NCBI GenBank assembly: GCA_964561145.1 | Contig: CAZLNZ010000004.1 | Coordinates: 72,648-136,647 of the forward strand | Length of the DNA: 64,000 nt | Origin: RUG14300 sp964561145 | GTDB taxonomy: Bacteria; Bacillota; Clostridia; Christensenellales; CAG-1252 | Direction of reading: 5' to 3' | Shown: positions 51,940 to 60,508 of the stretch, one piece after another | How positions within the stretch are numbered: the first letter of the stretch is position 1 | Layout: the number at the start of each line of letters is the position of its first letter | Notes under the pieces: model-generated | The model's database searches: none | Told to the model about the DNA's origin: nothing | Seen by the model: only the letters and a program-made list of their open reading frames with translations | Made by a program: the position numbers and the translations under genes

Positions 51940-51992
51940 TAAAGTTACCTACTTTAGGATAAAAGTATAGCTTCATTCAATAAAAAAGTCAA
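51940..51992 (-). promoter_or_regulatory. Promoter and inverted repeat before the metal exporter
   Basis: On the minus strand: TTGACT (51992-51987), a 17-bp spacer and TATACT (51969-51964). An inverted repeat TAAAGT-TACCT-ACTTTA (51940-51956) lies just downstream of the -10 box, a good place for a metal-responsive repressor. The regulator is not identified. Confidence 0.55.
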
Positions 51993-52005
51993 ACTTTTGA
52001 GAGAG

Positions 52006-52221
52006 TTAATCGGCGAGCTTATATACAATAATGCAAGATATACCTAAGATGAGGTTGATCAATGCAATTACTCCACAGAGAATTGGATACCACAAACCAC
52101 CGTTGATTTTATTGAGAAGGATTAATGGAAGTAAAACGGCTGTAAAAACTAAAAATAGACAGCTGAGGACAAATGTCGAAATTACCAGTATCTTAAAAAG
52201 TTTTTCTTTTCTTGCATTCAT
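52006..52221 (-). CDS. Small two-helix membrane protein
   Basis: 71 residues, two membrane helices (about 11-35 and 44-67) separated by NKINGG, with a basic start MNARKEKLFK. No family is recognised. It overlaps the preceding beta-helix membrane gene by 4 bp (ATGA), so it is the fourth member of the coupled helicase operon. It may be a partner of the preceding membrane protein. Confidence 0.65.
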   Translation of the reverse strand: MNARKEKLFKILVISTFVLSCLFLVFTAVLLPLILLNKINGGLWYPILCGVIALINLILGISCIIVYKLAD

Positions 52222-54140
52222 TGTTTGATCTCCGCTTGTTCGAGTTCTTTGATAGTATTGTAAGCAAAGTTATAGTTGCCGTAGAAAACGTTATTATTGT
52301 CGTCATAGAAAGTTTTATCCTCGGCAAGATAAGGAGTGAGCGTTGTTTTCTTATTTCCATACTCATCCGCAGTCGTTGATTCCACAAGTATTAGGGGGTA
52401 GGGGAGAGAAGCCGCTTCTGTTTTAACAAATGCATTTTGGTAGGTATAATAATTGTAATAGATGGAATTAAACGCATAGTTTACAAGGTCTGCACCGACC
52501 AACCCGCCTGCAAAGGTTTGTTCTCCTTCGAGCTTAAAAAGTGATACGGCTTTAGAATACGAGATTGAGCCTAGATTTTGTCCTGCAATTCCACCGGCAA
52601 AGGCTAAATACTTACCTGCATTAATTGTAATGTCGCTGTTTTGGGAGCAGTTGGTGATAGTTGCTCTAACGTAGTTCCCGTATTCTCCGTCCATCCTATC
52701 GTTAATGGCGGCAATACCTCCGACGTATGCATTATAGTTGTCTGTGTTTACAATAAGATTTCCTTCGTTTGAGGAGTTTGTTATTTCTCCTGTATTAGTG
52801 CAAACAATTCCTCCTAATAGGTTTGAGTGGGAGCTTTGAGCCTTTGATTTGATCTCTAATGTGGCGTAATTAATGCAATTAGAGATAGTAGAGTTGTTGT
52901 TCAATGCAATACCTGCGACATTAGGATTCCAAGAATATACAGACGTTTCGCCATCGTTTTCCGCCTCAAAGCTTTTGTCCGAGTACTGATATAGATATCC
53001 GTATGTGGAGCAACCCTCTACAAGTTTGTTGTTGATAGCGGTAATACCGCAAATATCTATGGTATCGGCAATAACACTGCTGTCGCTTTTAAAGGTGCAA
53101 TTTCTAATCTCGCCGTTGTTTGTAGAGCAGATGCCTGCAAAATATGCGTTACCATTGCCGTCTCCCGAAAAGGATAGATCGGCAAAAACAGTACAATTTT
53201 CGATGCTTCCGTTGTTTTCGTGAACTAATGCAGAAAGGTAGAGATCTTTATTTGTTATATTCTCATAGACTTTGCCTTTGAGAATTACGTTAAGATTTTT
53301 AATAGTTCCGCTATTGTTTAATATGATAGCACTGTCCTCGGAAAGCTTGCTTTCTTTAAGATCAACAGATATGGTTAAGTTTTCCAGTGTTCCCGAAAAG
53401 TTATTAAACAGGGGGAGGGTTTCAAGTGTTATGACATTATTGTTGCCGATTATAGTTGCAGCAGAGTCGCCTGAGATGTAGTCCTCCGTTACGGAGAGAT
53501 TATTTTTGACTATGGTTGTACCTGTTGTCGATAATCCTACAAGGTTAGCTTTTGCTACGTACGGAAAAGAGTTTGTACCCACTCCGAAGATACAGAGGTA
53601 AATAAAAACAAGTGCAAGACATAGGGCAACGAAGGTGAAGTTAAAACAAGCTGAGTAAAGATATTTATTCCACTTTGCCTTGCTACCTTTAATTCTTGGA
53701 AGATTGATGGAGTCTTCAGTCACTTCTACGCTAACATTATGGTTAATGGAGTAGATAGATGAGATGTTGTGAATTGTTTTTTGAGATTTTGGGGCATATA
53801 ACCAAAGCTTTATAAGAAGCTCTGATTTACCCAAAAGAGCAAGCATTTCTGTCGGTTCAATAATATCGTCGAGATAGAACCTCATGCACTTACCTGCAAC
53901 ACTTTTAAGCTTATTGTATATTTCTTCGGGTTCGTCAAGTAACGTGTATTGACTAAATGCCGGGGATAAAAGTTTTCCTTGATATTTTGAGCTAATACCG
54001 TGTGCCTCATAGAGGTAGGCAATAGACAAAAGAGGAAACCTTCCGAGTCGTATATTCTTTCCCTTGAAAATGATGCGATCGAATTCCTTTACATCATCTT
54101 CTTTTATGATCTGTAAAATTTTAATGCCATCGTATTCCAT
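52218..54140 (-). CDS. Membrane-anchored GLUG/beta-helix-like protein with cytoplasmic head
   Basis: 640 residues in three parts. Residues 1-160 are a helical cytoplasmic domain (NIRLGRFPLLSIAYLYEA, AGKCMRFYLDDIIEPTEMLALLGKSELLIKLW), vaguely ankyrin-like. One membrane helix lies at about 164-186. Residues 190-640 are repeats of the GLUG type (NNSGTIKNLNVIL, ENNGSIENCTVFA, TNNGEIRNCTF, GGIVCTNTGEITNSSNEG, GGIAGQNLGSISYSKA). These form a beta-helix-like extracellular domain. No signal peptide is needed; orientation is N-inside. It is translationally coupled to the coiled-coil gene upstream (TAATG). Function unknown; the helicase operon context is unusual. Confidence 0.7.
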   Translation of the reverse strand: MEYDGIKILQIIKEDDVKEFDRIIFKGKNIRLGRFPLLSIAYLYEAHGISSKYQGKLLSPAFSQYTLLDEPEEIYNKLKSVAGKCMRFYLDDIIEPTEMLALLGKSELLIKLWLYAPKSQKTIHNISSIYSINHNVSVEVTEDSINLPRIKGSKAKWNKYLYSACFNFTFVALCLALVFIYLCIFGVGTNSFPYVAKANLVGLSTTGTTIVKNNLSVTEDYISGDSAATIIGNNNVITLETLPLFNNFSGTLENLTISVDLKESKLSEDSAIILNNSGTIKNLNVILKGKVYENITNKDLYLSALVHENNGSIENCTVFADLSFSGDGNGNAYFAGICSTNNGEIRNCTFKSDSSVIADTIDICGITAINNKLVEGCSTYGYLYQYSDKSFEAENDGETSVYSWNPNVAGIALNNNSTISNCINYATLEIKSKAQSSHSNLLGGIVCTNTGEITNSSNEGNLIVNTDNYNAYVGGIAAINDRMDGEYGNYVRATITNCSQNSDITINAGKYLAFAGGIAGQNLGSISYSKAVSLFKLEGEQTFAGGLVGADLVNYAFNSIYYNYYTYQNAFVKTEAASLPYPLILVESTTADEYGNKKTTLTPYLAEDKTFYDDNNNVFYGNYNFAYNTIKELEQAEIKQ

Positions 54141-54856
54141 TATTTTTTAACTTTTATGCGTCGTGTTTCCGCCCATCTATCTAGTACGTCGAAAAGATAA
54201 CTTTCGTTAACGTCGTTTTGCTCCGTGATTTTTTTCAGGAATTGGTTTGTTTGAATGTAGGAACTAACTAGATTTTCTAAGCTGATACCTTCGGATTTTA
54301 AACGGCTTTCTATACTATCGGCACCTTGCTTAACCTGATCGATTTTTTTAGAGTTTTCTTGGAGCATATTTACAACGTCCTTATTAATAAACTCGTTTAC
54401 TCCTTGTAGATTGGAGTTATAGCTTTCAAATGAGCGTTGTAGCTGTTGGAGGTTATAACTTTTACGTTTTTCTTCTCCTATTGCTTCGATCTTAGAAAGT
54501 AAGGATTCGACCTTGTTCTCAAGTGATGAAATATCTTGAAAACGTTTTTCGGCTTTTTCAAATAAATCTGCGATTTTATCCAGTTCAACGGCATACCTAT
54601 TAGTCATATTGACAAAGGATTCAATTTTTGTCGTTAAGTCAGATGCTTTTCCCGACTGAGCTTGAAGAGAGTTGAGAATAGCCGAAAGCTTGCCCGATAT
54701 ATCTCCGTCAAAAGCGTTATTGATTTTTTGAAGACTTGCCCTTGTACCCTCGTAGGTTTCCGCAAACTCGGATAGTCCCTCCTTAAGGGGGATTAACATA
54801 TCTCTATAGCTTTTAAATGCTTCCATTAATTCTATAAAGTCATTATTTTTTTCCAT
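54140..54856 (-). CDS. Coiled-coil protein of the helicase operon
   Basis: 238 residues from MEKNNDFIELMEAFKSYRDM, almost wholly helical with heptad patterns (about 15-200). No membrane helix or catalytic motif is seen. The C-terminus (YLFDVLDRWAETRRIKVKK) is basic. The open frame extends 18 codons further, but AAGGAGAAGAAG inside the helicase end supports the start at 54856. It overlaps the helicase gene by 14 bp and the next gene by 1 bp. It may bridge the helicase and the membrane protein; this is inference. Confidence 0.65.
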   Translation of the reverse strand: MEKNNDFIELMEAFKSYRDMLIPLKEGLSEFAETYEGTRASLQKINNAFDGDISGKLSAILNSLQAQSGKASDLTTKIESFVNMTNRYAVELDKIADLFEKAEKRFQDISSLENKVESLLSKIEAIGEEKRKSYNLQQLQRSFESYNSNLQGVNEFINKDVVNMLQENSKKIDQVKQGADSIESRLKSEGISLENLVSSYIQTNQFLKKITEQNDVNESYLFDVLDRWAETRRIKVKK

Positions 54857-57248
54857 TCTTCTTCTCCTTAAGCTGATGAATTTTGTTTTTTGCCGAACGA
54901 AGGTCGGCATTTATACTGTTAATATCTTCGTTTATAGTATCCAATATCAATTTTTTTGCAATCGGGTTATCTTTAAGCTCGGGAAAGAACTCGATGATAT
55001 CTACATCTAGCTTTTCATGCCCTTGACCTTCGCATTGGTCGACAATTTTGATAAGATCATAGTCCTTGGCTCTTTCAAACATCTTCTTGGCTTCTTTACT
55101 TTCTCCGATTCCCCAAAGAGCAATACCTGCACCTCTGTAGTCACCTTTCTGTACATATTCTTCAAAAATATCGGTACGTTTTAGGTGAAGCCTTTTCAGT
55201 TTTTCATCCTCAAGTTTACCGGCAGTAAAGCGTGCATTATCGTATTGTCCGTACTTTAAGAACTCTTCGATTCTCTCAAGAAGTTCCTCTTGATCTATCT
55301 CGATTTTTGACACAAGCTCGCAAAGTCCGGCGATTCCCTCTTCTGTAGATACACGTGTAAACCGTCTGCTAAAAAAGTCTTTAAAGTAGGGGATTTCTTC
55401 ACGCTCGACAACAAAAAGATTATTCTTTCCTCTTGATATTCCGACATATAGTAGGTTGAAATAATACCTATACACAGAGTTTTCATCTGCGCTTTTTCTG
55501 TTTAGTTCTGCCATTTCAAGCTCGTGCCAAAATCTTTTGTTATCAGATAGAATATTGTAAAGCACCACAGTACCTCTTTCCAATCCCTTTATTTCCGACA
55601 CTGTTAATATTTCCTGTTTAGAGAGTATCTCACGTAACGCTTGTTTTTGAGTTAAACTTGAAACCACTACTGTAAAGCTATCGGGCTTTTCTTTGGCGGT
55701 TTTAGGGGCAAAATCTTTATCCCTAATATAAACAGTTCGGGTTTTACCGGCTTCCTCGATACTCTTACCTTTAAGGACAAAGCTATGTGTTCCGAATCTT
55801 CCGACGTTCAGATCGCTCAGGTCGTTAATTGCATCGTTGATTTTCGCCGTATTGCGATAATTGTTTTTGAGTTCAACGGCTGAAACCTCTTTTTCATAGA
55901 GAAGTCTTTTAAGGTAGGCAAAGCTAAAATATGAGGGATTAATCATTTGAAGAGCATCACCTACTGCAAAGACCTTACGAGATATTCCCTTTATCATACA
56001 AAGGTTTACCTCTGTTAAGTCTTGAACCTCATCGATAACGCTAAGGGAATAGAGTGGAGCGGTTATGTTGTTCAGCACATATCTACTTATACCGTTGTTA
56101 TCGATTGCGTTATTCTGGGATAAGAACTTTTTGTAATCGAGGGAAAGTTGATATATAATCTCCCTTTCCGTTTTTGATAAAAAATCCGTTCTTTTATTTA
56201 CGTATTCATCTAGGGATATTTCCTTAAAAGGATTTTGCGGATCTGCTTTTCCTAAAATATAACCGTATATTTCCTTATAGATAATTTCAACAGATACGCT
56301 TTTTAATCGTTGCAGCTTTGAATAAATAAACTTGTTGCTTTTGGCTGATTGAAGAAATTTATGATAAAAGAAATTCTCGTCTGCAAACGGTAGATTCTTA
56401 TTAAAATCTCTAATCAACATAAAGTCGACTTTTTCCTCAAGGAACTTTGCAATTCTTAAGATTTTTGAATAGATTTCTTCGTCTTCGACGTTGAAGAAAA
56501 TTCCAAGTTTATTCTCTACTGCCTTTTTATGGTGGTTATCTGTAAAAACAACTTTGTTTTCCTTAAGCTTTGTGGCAAAGTTCAGGATGTTTTTCTTGAA
56601 AAGGTCCAATTTGTCCTTCGTGTCGGTTAATAGACCACGAGAGAAGGTTGTGTATAAGACCTTACCGGAGTATTCCCTACAAGCGGAATATATGATTTTA
56701 TCGATGCAAACATTGGTTTTACCGCTACCTGCAACGCCTTGGACAATAAGATTTTTATTTTCTGTTTCTATAATTTTGAGTTGGTCTGGACTAAGTAGAG
56801 GGAAGTTGACGTTATCTGAATTGTATATGGAATATATCTTATTAAAGTCTTTTGCTTGCGGCATTCCCGTAGGCTTAACGGAGAAGGTTATTATATCTGA
56901 CTCGATTAGTGGAATAAAGCTTGAATCGTTCTTATGTTTTTTGTTGCCCTGATCTTCATAAGCATAGAAGATGATGTCTTTTTCTGCGACCGATTTATTA
57001 TCCAATCCCTTGCCGATACATAAGTAAAAGGTATGTCCACCCTTATTGGTGGTTACTATATATGCGGAATTGACGGAGTTTTCATTAAAGATTTTACCGT
57101 TTAAAATAAGACCTTCGGCAAGCTGTGAAATCAACTCATCGACCTTAAGAAATCTTGCGGTATCCGCTATGAATCGCTCTGTTTTTAGGATCCTTGTAAA
57201 GGAAGAAAGAACGATTGTTTGAGTGTTTTTATTGATAACCGTAACCAT
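54843..57248 (-). CDS. SF1 UvrD/Rep-like helicase with TPR-like tail
   Basis: 801 residues. Residues 1-150 are an unfamiliar mixed domain. The SF1 core follows with LSPDQLKII, Walker A GVAGSGKT (171-178), Walker B VIDEVQD (DEVQD at 406-410), motif III GDALQ (430-434), motif IV LKNNYRNT, motif V VSEIKGLERGTVVLYNI and motif VI YVGISRGKNNLFV. Residues about 660-760 are helical repeats resembling TPR units (YGQYDNARFTAGKLED, GDYRGAGIALWGIGESKEAKKMFERAKDYD). All helicase motifs are intact. It heads a four-gene coupled operon with two membrane proteins. This is not the context of housekeeping UvrD or PcrA, so a dedicated system, possibly defence or surface signalling, is plausible. Confidence 0.8.
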   Translation of the reverse strand: MVTVINKNTQTIVLSSFTRILKTERFIADTARFLKVDELISQLAEGLILNGKIFNENSVNSAYIVTTNKGGHTFYLCIGKGLDNKSVAEKDIIFYAYEDQGNKKHKNDSSFIPLIESDIITFSVKPTGMPQAKDFNKIYSIYNSDNVNFPLLSPDQLKIIETENKNLIVQGVAGSGKTNVCIDKIIYSACREYSGKVLYTTFSRGLLTDTKDKLDLFKKNILNFATKLKENKVVFTDNHHKKAVENKLGIFFNVEDEEIYSKILRIAKFLEEKVDFMLIRDFNKNLPFADENFFYHKFLQSAKSNKFIYSKLQRLKSVSVEIIYKEIYGYILGKADPQNPFKEISLDEYVNKRTDFLSKTEREIIYQLSLDYKKFLSQNNAIDNNGISRYVLNNITAPLYSLSVIDEVQDLTEVNLCMIKGISRKVFAVGDALQMINPSYFSFAYLKRLLYEKEVSAVELKNNYRNTAKINDAINDLSDLNVGRFGTHSFVLKGKSIEEAGKTRTVYIRDKDFAPKTAKEKPDSFTVVVSSLTQKQALREILSKQEILTVSEIKGLERGTVVLYNILSDNKRFWHELEMAELNRKSADENSVYRYYFNLLYVGISRGKNNLFVVEREEIPYFKDFFSRRFTRVSTEEGIAGLCELVSKIEIDQEELLERIEEFLKYGQYDNARFTAGKLEDEKLKRLHLKRTDIFEEYVQKGDYRGAGIALWGIGESKEAKKMFERAKDYDLIKIVDQCEGQGHEKLDVDIIEFFPELKDNPIAKKLILDTINEDINSINADLRSAKNKIHQLKEKKNGKK

Positions 57249-57256
57249 TTATCTAT

Positions 57257-57265
57257 ATTATACCA
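57257..57265 (-). promoter_or_regulatory. Extended -10 promoter abutting the helicase ATG
   Basis: On the minus strand TGGTATAAT (57265-57257), then ATAGATAA and the ATG at 57248. No Shine-Dalgarno and no good -35 are seen. The transcript would start at or a base or two from the start codon, so it would be leaderless. Confidence 0.55.
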
Positions 57266-57326
57266 GACTAAAGCGTAAATAAACATTAAAAATTGCATAC
57301 ATATCTCGTGTTTGAGTTTTTTTAGT

Positions 57327-58298
57327 TTACAATTCTGTTAGTAGAGCCAAAGTTAACTTTAAGAGCTGTTCTTCTAATTTTTCTTTTATGTCAATCTTTA
57401 TATCCGTGCGTGAGTCGGAGAGGGAGTTTTTATCAAAATCGATTGTACGTATGTTATTTGATGCTTGTTTTTTGCTTTCACACTCTCTCTTGGCATTTTC
57501 CGTTTCTTCTTTTTCCTTCGATTGCGTAAGGAGCGTCGTTTTTAATCTTTCAAAAGCTCGTTCTTTATTTTTCAGTTGAGAACGTTCGTCTTGACAGGTT
57601 ATTTGAAGTCCTGTTGGCAAATAGGTTAGTCGAACAGCCGTTTCCACCTTGTTGATGTTTTGACCGCCTTTTCCGTGTGATAAAAAGATATCTACTCTTA
57701 CATTGCTGTCATTTAACGTAGGCACTTTAACCTCAACGGGTGTATAGGAATACACAAGGATAGAAGTCGAACTTTTATCGTAATAAAGTTTGTGTCTGCC
57801 ACAAAGAGTTGAAGAGATTGCCATTGTATTTTGCCCCTCCAAAAGGAAGGAATAAGCGTTTATCTTTGTTACTTTCAAGTCATTGTTTTGTAAAAAAGTG
57901 ATGTATAAATCGATCAACTTTTGCAAGTTGGTCTGATTCGAATTATCGTTTGTGAAGAATAGCAGTGTTTTGTCGTTATCCTTTTTTTGAGATGCGTTGG
58001 CTGCTAGTTTTAGAACCAGCTCGTTTAGACGAACTTTATCCTCTTCGAGCATTTCCCTAGCAAGGTCATACATCGGATCGTCGGAAGTATATGAGTTGTA
58101 GCTTTTTATGTCCTCAATAAGGGATAAGATGTCATGTCTTATTGTGACTATGTTTTCTAAATACTCTTTTCTTTTCAGTAGCTCGGTAGTATTAACAATG
58201 TCAATAGTGATCTCCGGAGCAAGAAGTAGCTCGGAGACCTTAAAGTATTCTTCTTCCATTGATTTTGTTTTTAATAAAAGCTTATCTAAAAATTCCAT
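57327..58298 (-). CDS. Class-I release factor paralogue with GGQ but no codon-recognition tripeptide
   Basis: 323 residues. A helical PCRF-like N-terminal domain (1-150) is followed by a domain 2/4 region (LCGRHKLYYDKSSTSILVYSYTPVEV). There the RF1 PAT/PVT or RF2 SPF tripeptide is not present. The catalytic domain has SHGKGGQNINKVETAVRL (GGQ at 211-213) and CQDERSQLKNKERAFERLKTTL. The C-terminus (IRTIDFDKNSLSDSRTDIKI) keeps the family end. The catalytic motif should still hydrolyse peptidyl-tRNA, but stop-codon decoding is doubtful. A ribosome-rescue role or a specialised decoder are both possible. It differs from short ArfB and PrfH proteins by keeping the N-terminal domain. Confidence 0.8.
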   Translation of the reverse strand: MEFLDKLLLKTKSMEEEYFKVSELLLAPEITIDIVNTTELLKRKEYLENIVTIRHDILSLIEDIKSYNSYTSDDPMYDLAREMLEEDKVRLNELVLKLAANASQKKDNDKTLLFFTNDNSNQTNLQKLIDLYITFLQNNDLKVTKINAYSFLLEGQNTMAISSTLCGRHKLYYDKSSTSILVYSYTPVEVKVPTLNDSNVRVDIFLSHGKGGQNINKVETAVRLTYLPTGLQITCQDERSQLKNKERAFERLKTTLLTQSKEKEETENAKRECESKKQASNNIRTIDFDKNSLSDSRTDIKIDIKEKLEEQLLKLTLALLTEL

Positions 58299-58361
58299 AC
58301 TTTAATTTTATCATACAATGTATTTTTAAGCAAGCACGAATAGAATAGTTGAAAAACATTG

Positions 58362-58390
58362 TTGACTATGGAGCAAAAAGGGTTTATAAT
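58362..58390 (+). promoter_or_regulatory. Promoter of rph
   Basis: TTGACT (58362-58367), a 17-bp spacer and TATAAT (58385-58390). GAGGT follows before the ATG at 58415. Confidence 0.8.
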
Positions 58391-58414
58391 CAAGAAAAAA
58401 AGCGAGGTAAAAAA

Positions 58415-59131
58415 ATGAGAGTTGATTCCAGAGAGCTTGATATGCTCAGAAACGTTGAGATTATTCCTAACTTCACAGCTGTTAACGGTGGCTCCTGTCT
58501 TATTAAGTGGGGTAATACCCATGTTCTTTGCACAGCCATGCTGGATAACACAACTATGCCTTTCTTGGTAGGAACCGGTAAGGGCTGGTTATCCGCCGAA
58601 TATGCAATGCTTCCTTCCTCTACACAAAATAGAAAGAAGAGAGAGGGTGGCAAACCTGACGGAAGAAGTGTAGAGATAAAGAGGTTGATAGGAAGAAGTT
58701 TAAGAGAAGCTGTTGATACAAGCAAACTCGAGGAAAAAACCATTTGGATTGATTGTGACGTTTTGCAAGCCGACGGTGGTACAAGAACCGCTTCGATAAC
58801 AGGAGGATATGTTGCCCTTTGTCTTGCTGTCAAATATTGGCTCAAGGAGGGTTTACTTAAGGAGAATCCCTTAGCACATCAAATTACCGCAGTATCTGTA
58901 GGTATCGTTGACGGTACACCGATGTTGGATCTTTGCTATAAAGAAGATTCGAGTGCCGATGTTGACATGAACGTTGTCGCAACGGAGGAAGGTACCTATG
59001 TTGAACTCCAAGGAACAGGAGAAGGTAGACCCTTTGGAAGGGAAGAGCTCAATGCTTTATTAGCTCTTGCCGATAAAGGAACTCAAGAACTGAGAATCAA
59101 GCAAAACGAAGCCATCGCCTCTGTTGAATAA
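58415..59131 (+). CDS. rph: Ribonuclease PH
   Basis: 238 residues starting MRVDSRELDMLRNVEI. A phosphate-dependent 3'-to-5' exonuclease that trims tRNA 3' ends. Signature stretches are LIKWGNTHVLCTAML, AEYAMLPSSTQNRKKREG, DGRSVEIKRLIGRSLREAVD, IDCDVLQADGGTRTASI and SADVDMNVVATEEGTYVELQGTGEG. An in-frame ATG at 58349 lies ahead of the promoter, so the start at 58415 is preferred. Confidence 0.95.
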   Translation: MRVDSRELDMLRNVEIIPNFTAVNGGSCLIKWGNTHVLCTAMLDNTTMPFLVGTGKGWLSAEYAMLPSSTQNRKKREGGKPDGRSVEIKRLIGRSLREAVDTSKLEEKTIWIDCDVLQADGGTRTASITGGYVALCLAVKYWLKEGLLKENPLAHQITAVSVGIVDGTPMLDLCYKEDSSADVDMNVVATEEGTYVELQGTGEGRPFGREELNALLALADKGTQELRIKQNEAIASVE

Positions 59132-59162
59132 TTAAGATACTATTTTAAGAAGGAGATAATAT

Positions 59163-60008
59163 ATGAATTACAAGAGGATTTTAACTGTGCAAGATATTTC
59201 TTGCGTTGGACAATGTTCTTTAACGGTTGCATTGCCTATCATTTCAGCGATGGGTGTTGAGGCTTCAATATTACCAAGCTCGATTTTATCAACCCATACA
59301 TATAAGTTCAAAGGATACACCTTCCTTGACTTAACCGATGAAATGCCTAAGATTGCAGATCATTGGAAGCAGAGTGGAATAACTTTTGACGGAATATATA
59401 CAGGATATATCGGAAATCCTAAGCAATTTGAGGTAGTAAAGGATATTTTGGCAAACTGTTCAAAAGAGGGCGTAAAGGTCGTTGTAGACCCTGTTATGGG
59501 AGATAACGGAGTATTTTATCCGGGCTTTGACAAGGCGTATGCAAAAAAAATGGCAAACTTTTGTTCAATAGCCGATGTAATTCTTCCCAACCTAACGGAG
59601 GCTTGCTTCTTGACAGATATCGAGTATAAGGAAAACTATGATAGAGCCTATATAGAAAATCTACTTAAAAAGCTTTCGTTACTAGGTGTTAATACAGTTA
59701 TTCTAACAGGTGTTAGCTTTGAGCCAAGTAAGCTTGGTGTTGCGATTTATGATAAGAGCATAGATACCGTTACTTATTACTTCGGTGAAAGAATCGATAA
59801 GAACTTCCACGGAACCGGTGATATTTATTCATCGTGTTTTGTAGGCGGATTCATCAAGGGTTTATCGGCGGAACAAGCTGCTGCACTTGCCGTTGACTAT
59901 ACTATCGAGTGTATTAAACAAAGCTACAATGATGATGAGCACTGGTATGGTGCAGAGTTTGAAAAGGGCATGCCATATCTTGCAAAGCGTTTGGCAGAGC
60001 TAGAATAA
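59163..60008 (+). CDS. Pyridoxamine/pyridoxal kinase
   Basis: 281 residues of the ribokinase-like PdxY/PdxK family. Phosphorylates vitamin B6 vitamers with ATP for PLP salvage. Motifs are ILTVQDISCVGQCSLTVALPIISAMG, VVDPVMGDNGVFY, LPNLTEA, VILTGV and FHGTGDIYSSCFVGG, whose GTGD aspartate is the catalytic base. AAGGAGA precedes the ATG. It is 31 bp after rph and may be co-transcribed with it; a terminator follows. Confidence 0.9.
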   Translation: MNYKRILTVQDISCVGQCSLTVALPIISAMGVEASILPSSILSTHTYKFKGYTFLDLTDEMPKIADHWKQSGITFDGIYTGYIGNPKQFEVVKDILANCSKEGVKVVVDPVMGDNGVFYPGFDKAYAKKMANFCSIADVILPNLTEACFLTDIEYKENYDRAYIENLLKKLSLLGVNTVILTGVSFEPSKLGVAIYDKSIDTVTYYFGERIDKNFHGTGDIYSSCFVGGFIKGLSAEQAAALAVDYTIECIKQSYNDDEHWYGAEFEKGMPYLAKRLAELE

Positions 60009-60024
60009 AGAATTGCAATTATTC

Positions 60025-60057
60025 AAAAGTAGAGAGGCGACACCTTTCTACTTTTTT
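60025..60057 (+). terminator. Terminator after the pyridoxamine kinase gene
   Basis: AAAAGTAGAGAGG (60025-60037) pairs with CCTTTCTACTTTT (60043-60055) with one mismatch, in a T-rich run. Confidence 0.85.
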
Positions 60058-60088
60058 TGCAAGATATTGTTATTATCGTAATATCGTA

Positions 60089-60213
60089 CATTGTAGGTCG
60101 GAGGCAAGGCTTACACCTCATCCTTTAAAACGACAGATATAAAAGTCAACAGTTGCTACTAAAAATAGAAAAAATCGCAAGAGAATATATATAAATGTCA
60201 TACTGAGCTAAAG
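60089..60213 (+). repeat. Second repeat unit with head fragment
   Basis: CATTGTAGGTCGGAGGCAAG, then AAAACGACAG and ATCGCAAGAGAATATATA, ending in a lone TGTCATACTGAGC head. The same unit, in the same order, recurs at 63428-63550. Confidence 0.65.
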
Positions 60214-60270
60214 AGAAAATACTATGTGAATTACTGAAATTTATAAAATCAAAAGAAGTATTATGCATAA

Positions 60271-60355
60271 ATGTCATACTGAGCGAAAGAAATTGGCATC
60301 AATTTCTGTAGTCGAACCCCAAAGGGGCGACACCTTGGTGTCGGTATCTCATCCT
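60271..60355 (+). repeat. Three-hairpin intergenic repeat, copy 3
   Basis: Head TGTCATACTGAGCG. Hairpins are AGAAATTG-GCAT-CAATTTCT, CCCC-AAA-GGGG and GACACC-TT-GGTGTC, and the tail is GGTATCTCATCC. A tail fragment TCGGTATCTCATCC recurs alone near 60397. Confidence 0.88.
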
Positions 60356-60409
60356 TATTATAGCATCAATTCACCACTATAGGTTATACTTTAACATCGG
60401 TATCTCATC

Positions 60410-60498
60410 CTCGTAATATACTAGTGAATTCCCAAAGTAAATTCCACAGTGGAATTTGAGGTGGAATTTACTTTGGGAATTCACGCTCGTAATATACT
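60410..60498. mobile_element. 63-bp hairpin mini-element with 13-bp direct repeats
   Basis: Perfect 24-nt inverted repeats at 60424-60447 (starting GTGAATTCCC) and 60461-60484 (ending GGGAATTCAC) surround a 13-nt loop. A second palindrome AAATTCCAC-A-GTGGAATTT shares the inner part. The element (60423-60485) is flanked by identical CTCGTAATATACT at 60410-60422 and 60486-60498. It has no coding capacity. This looks like a MITE-like insertion with target duplication, placed directly after a repeat-tail fragment. Confidence 0.65.
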
Positions 60499-60508
60499 TT
60501 ACCAAGTC

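Noticed and set aside
56491..56952. A 153-codon plus-strand open frame
   Set aside because: Antisense to the helicase core including Walker A, with no start signals.
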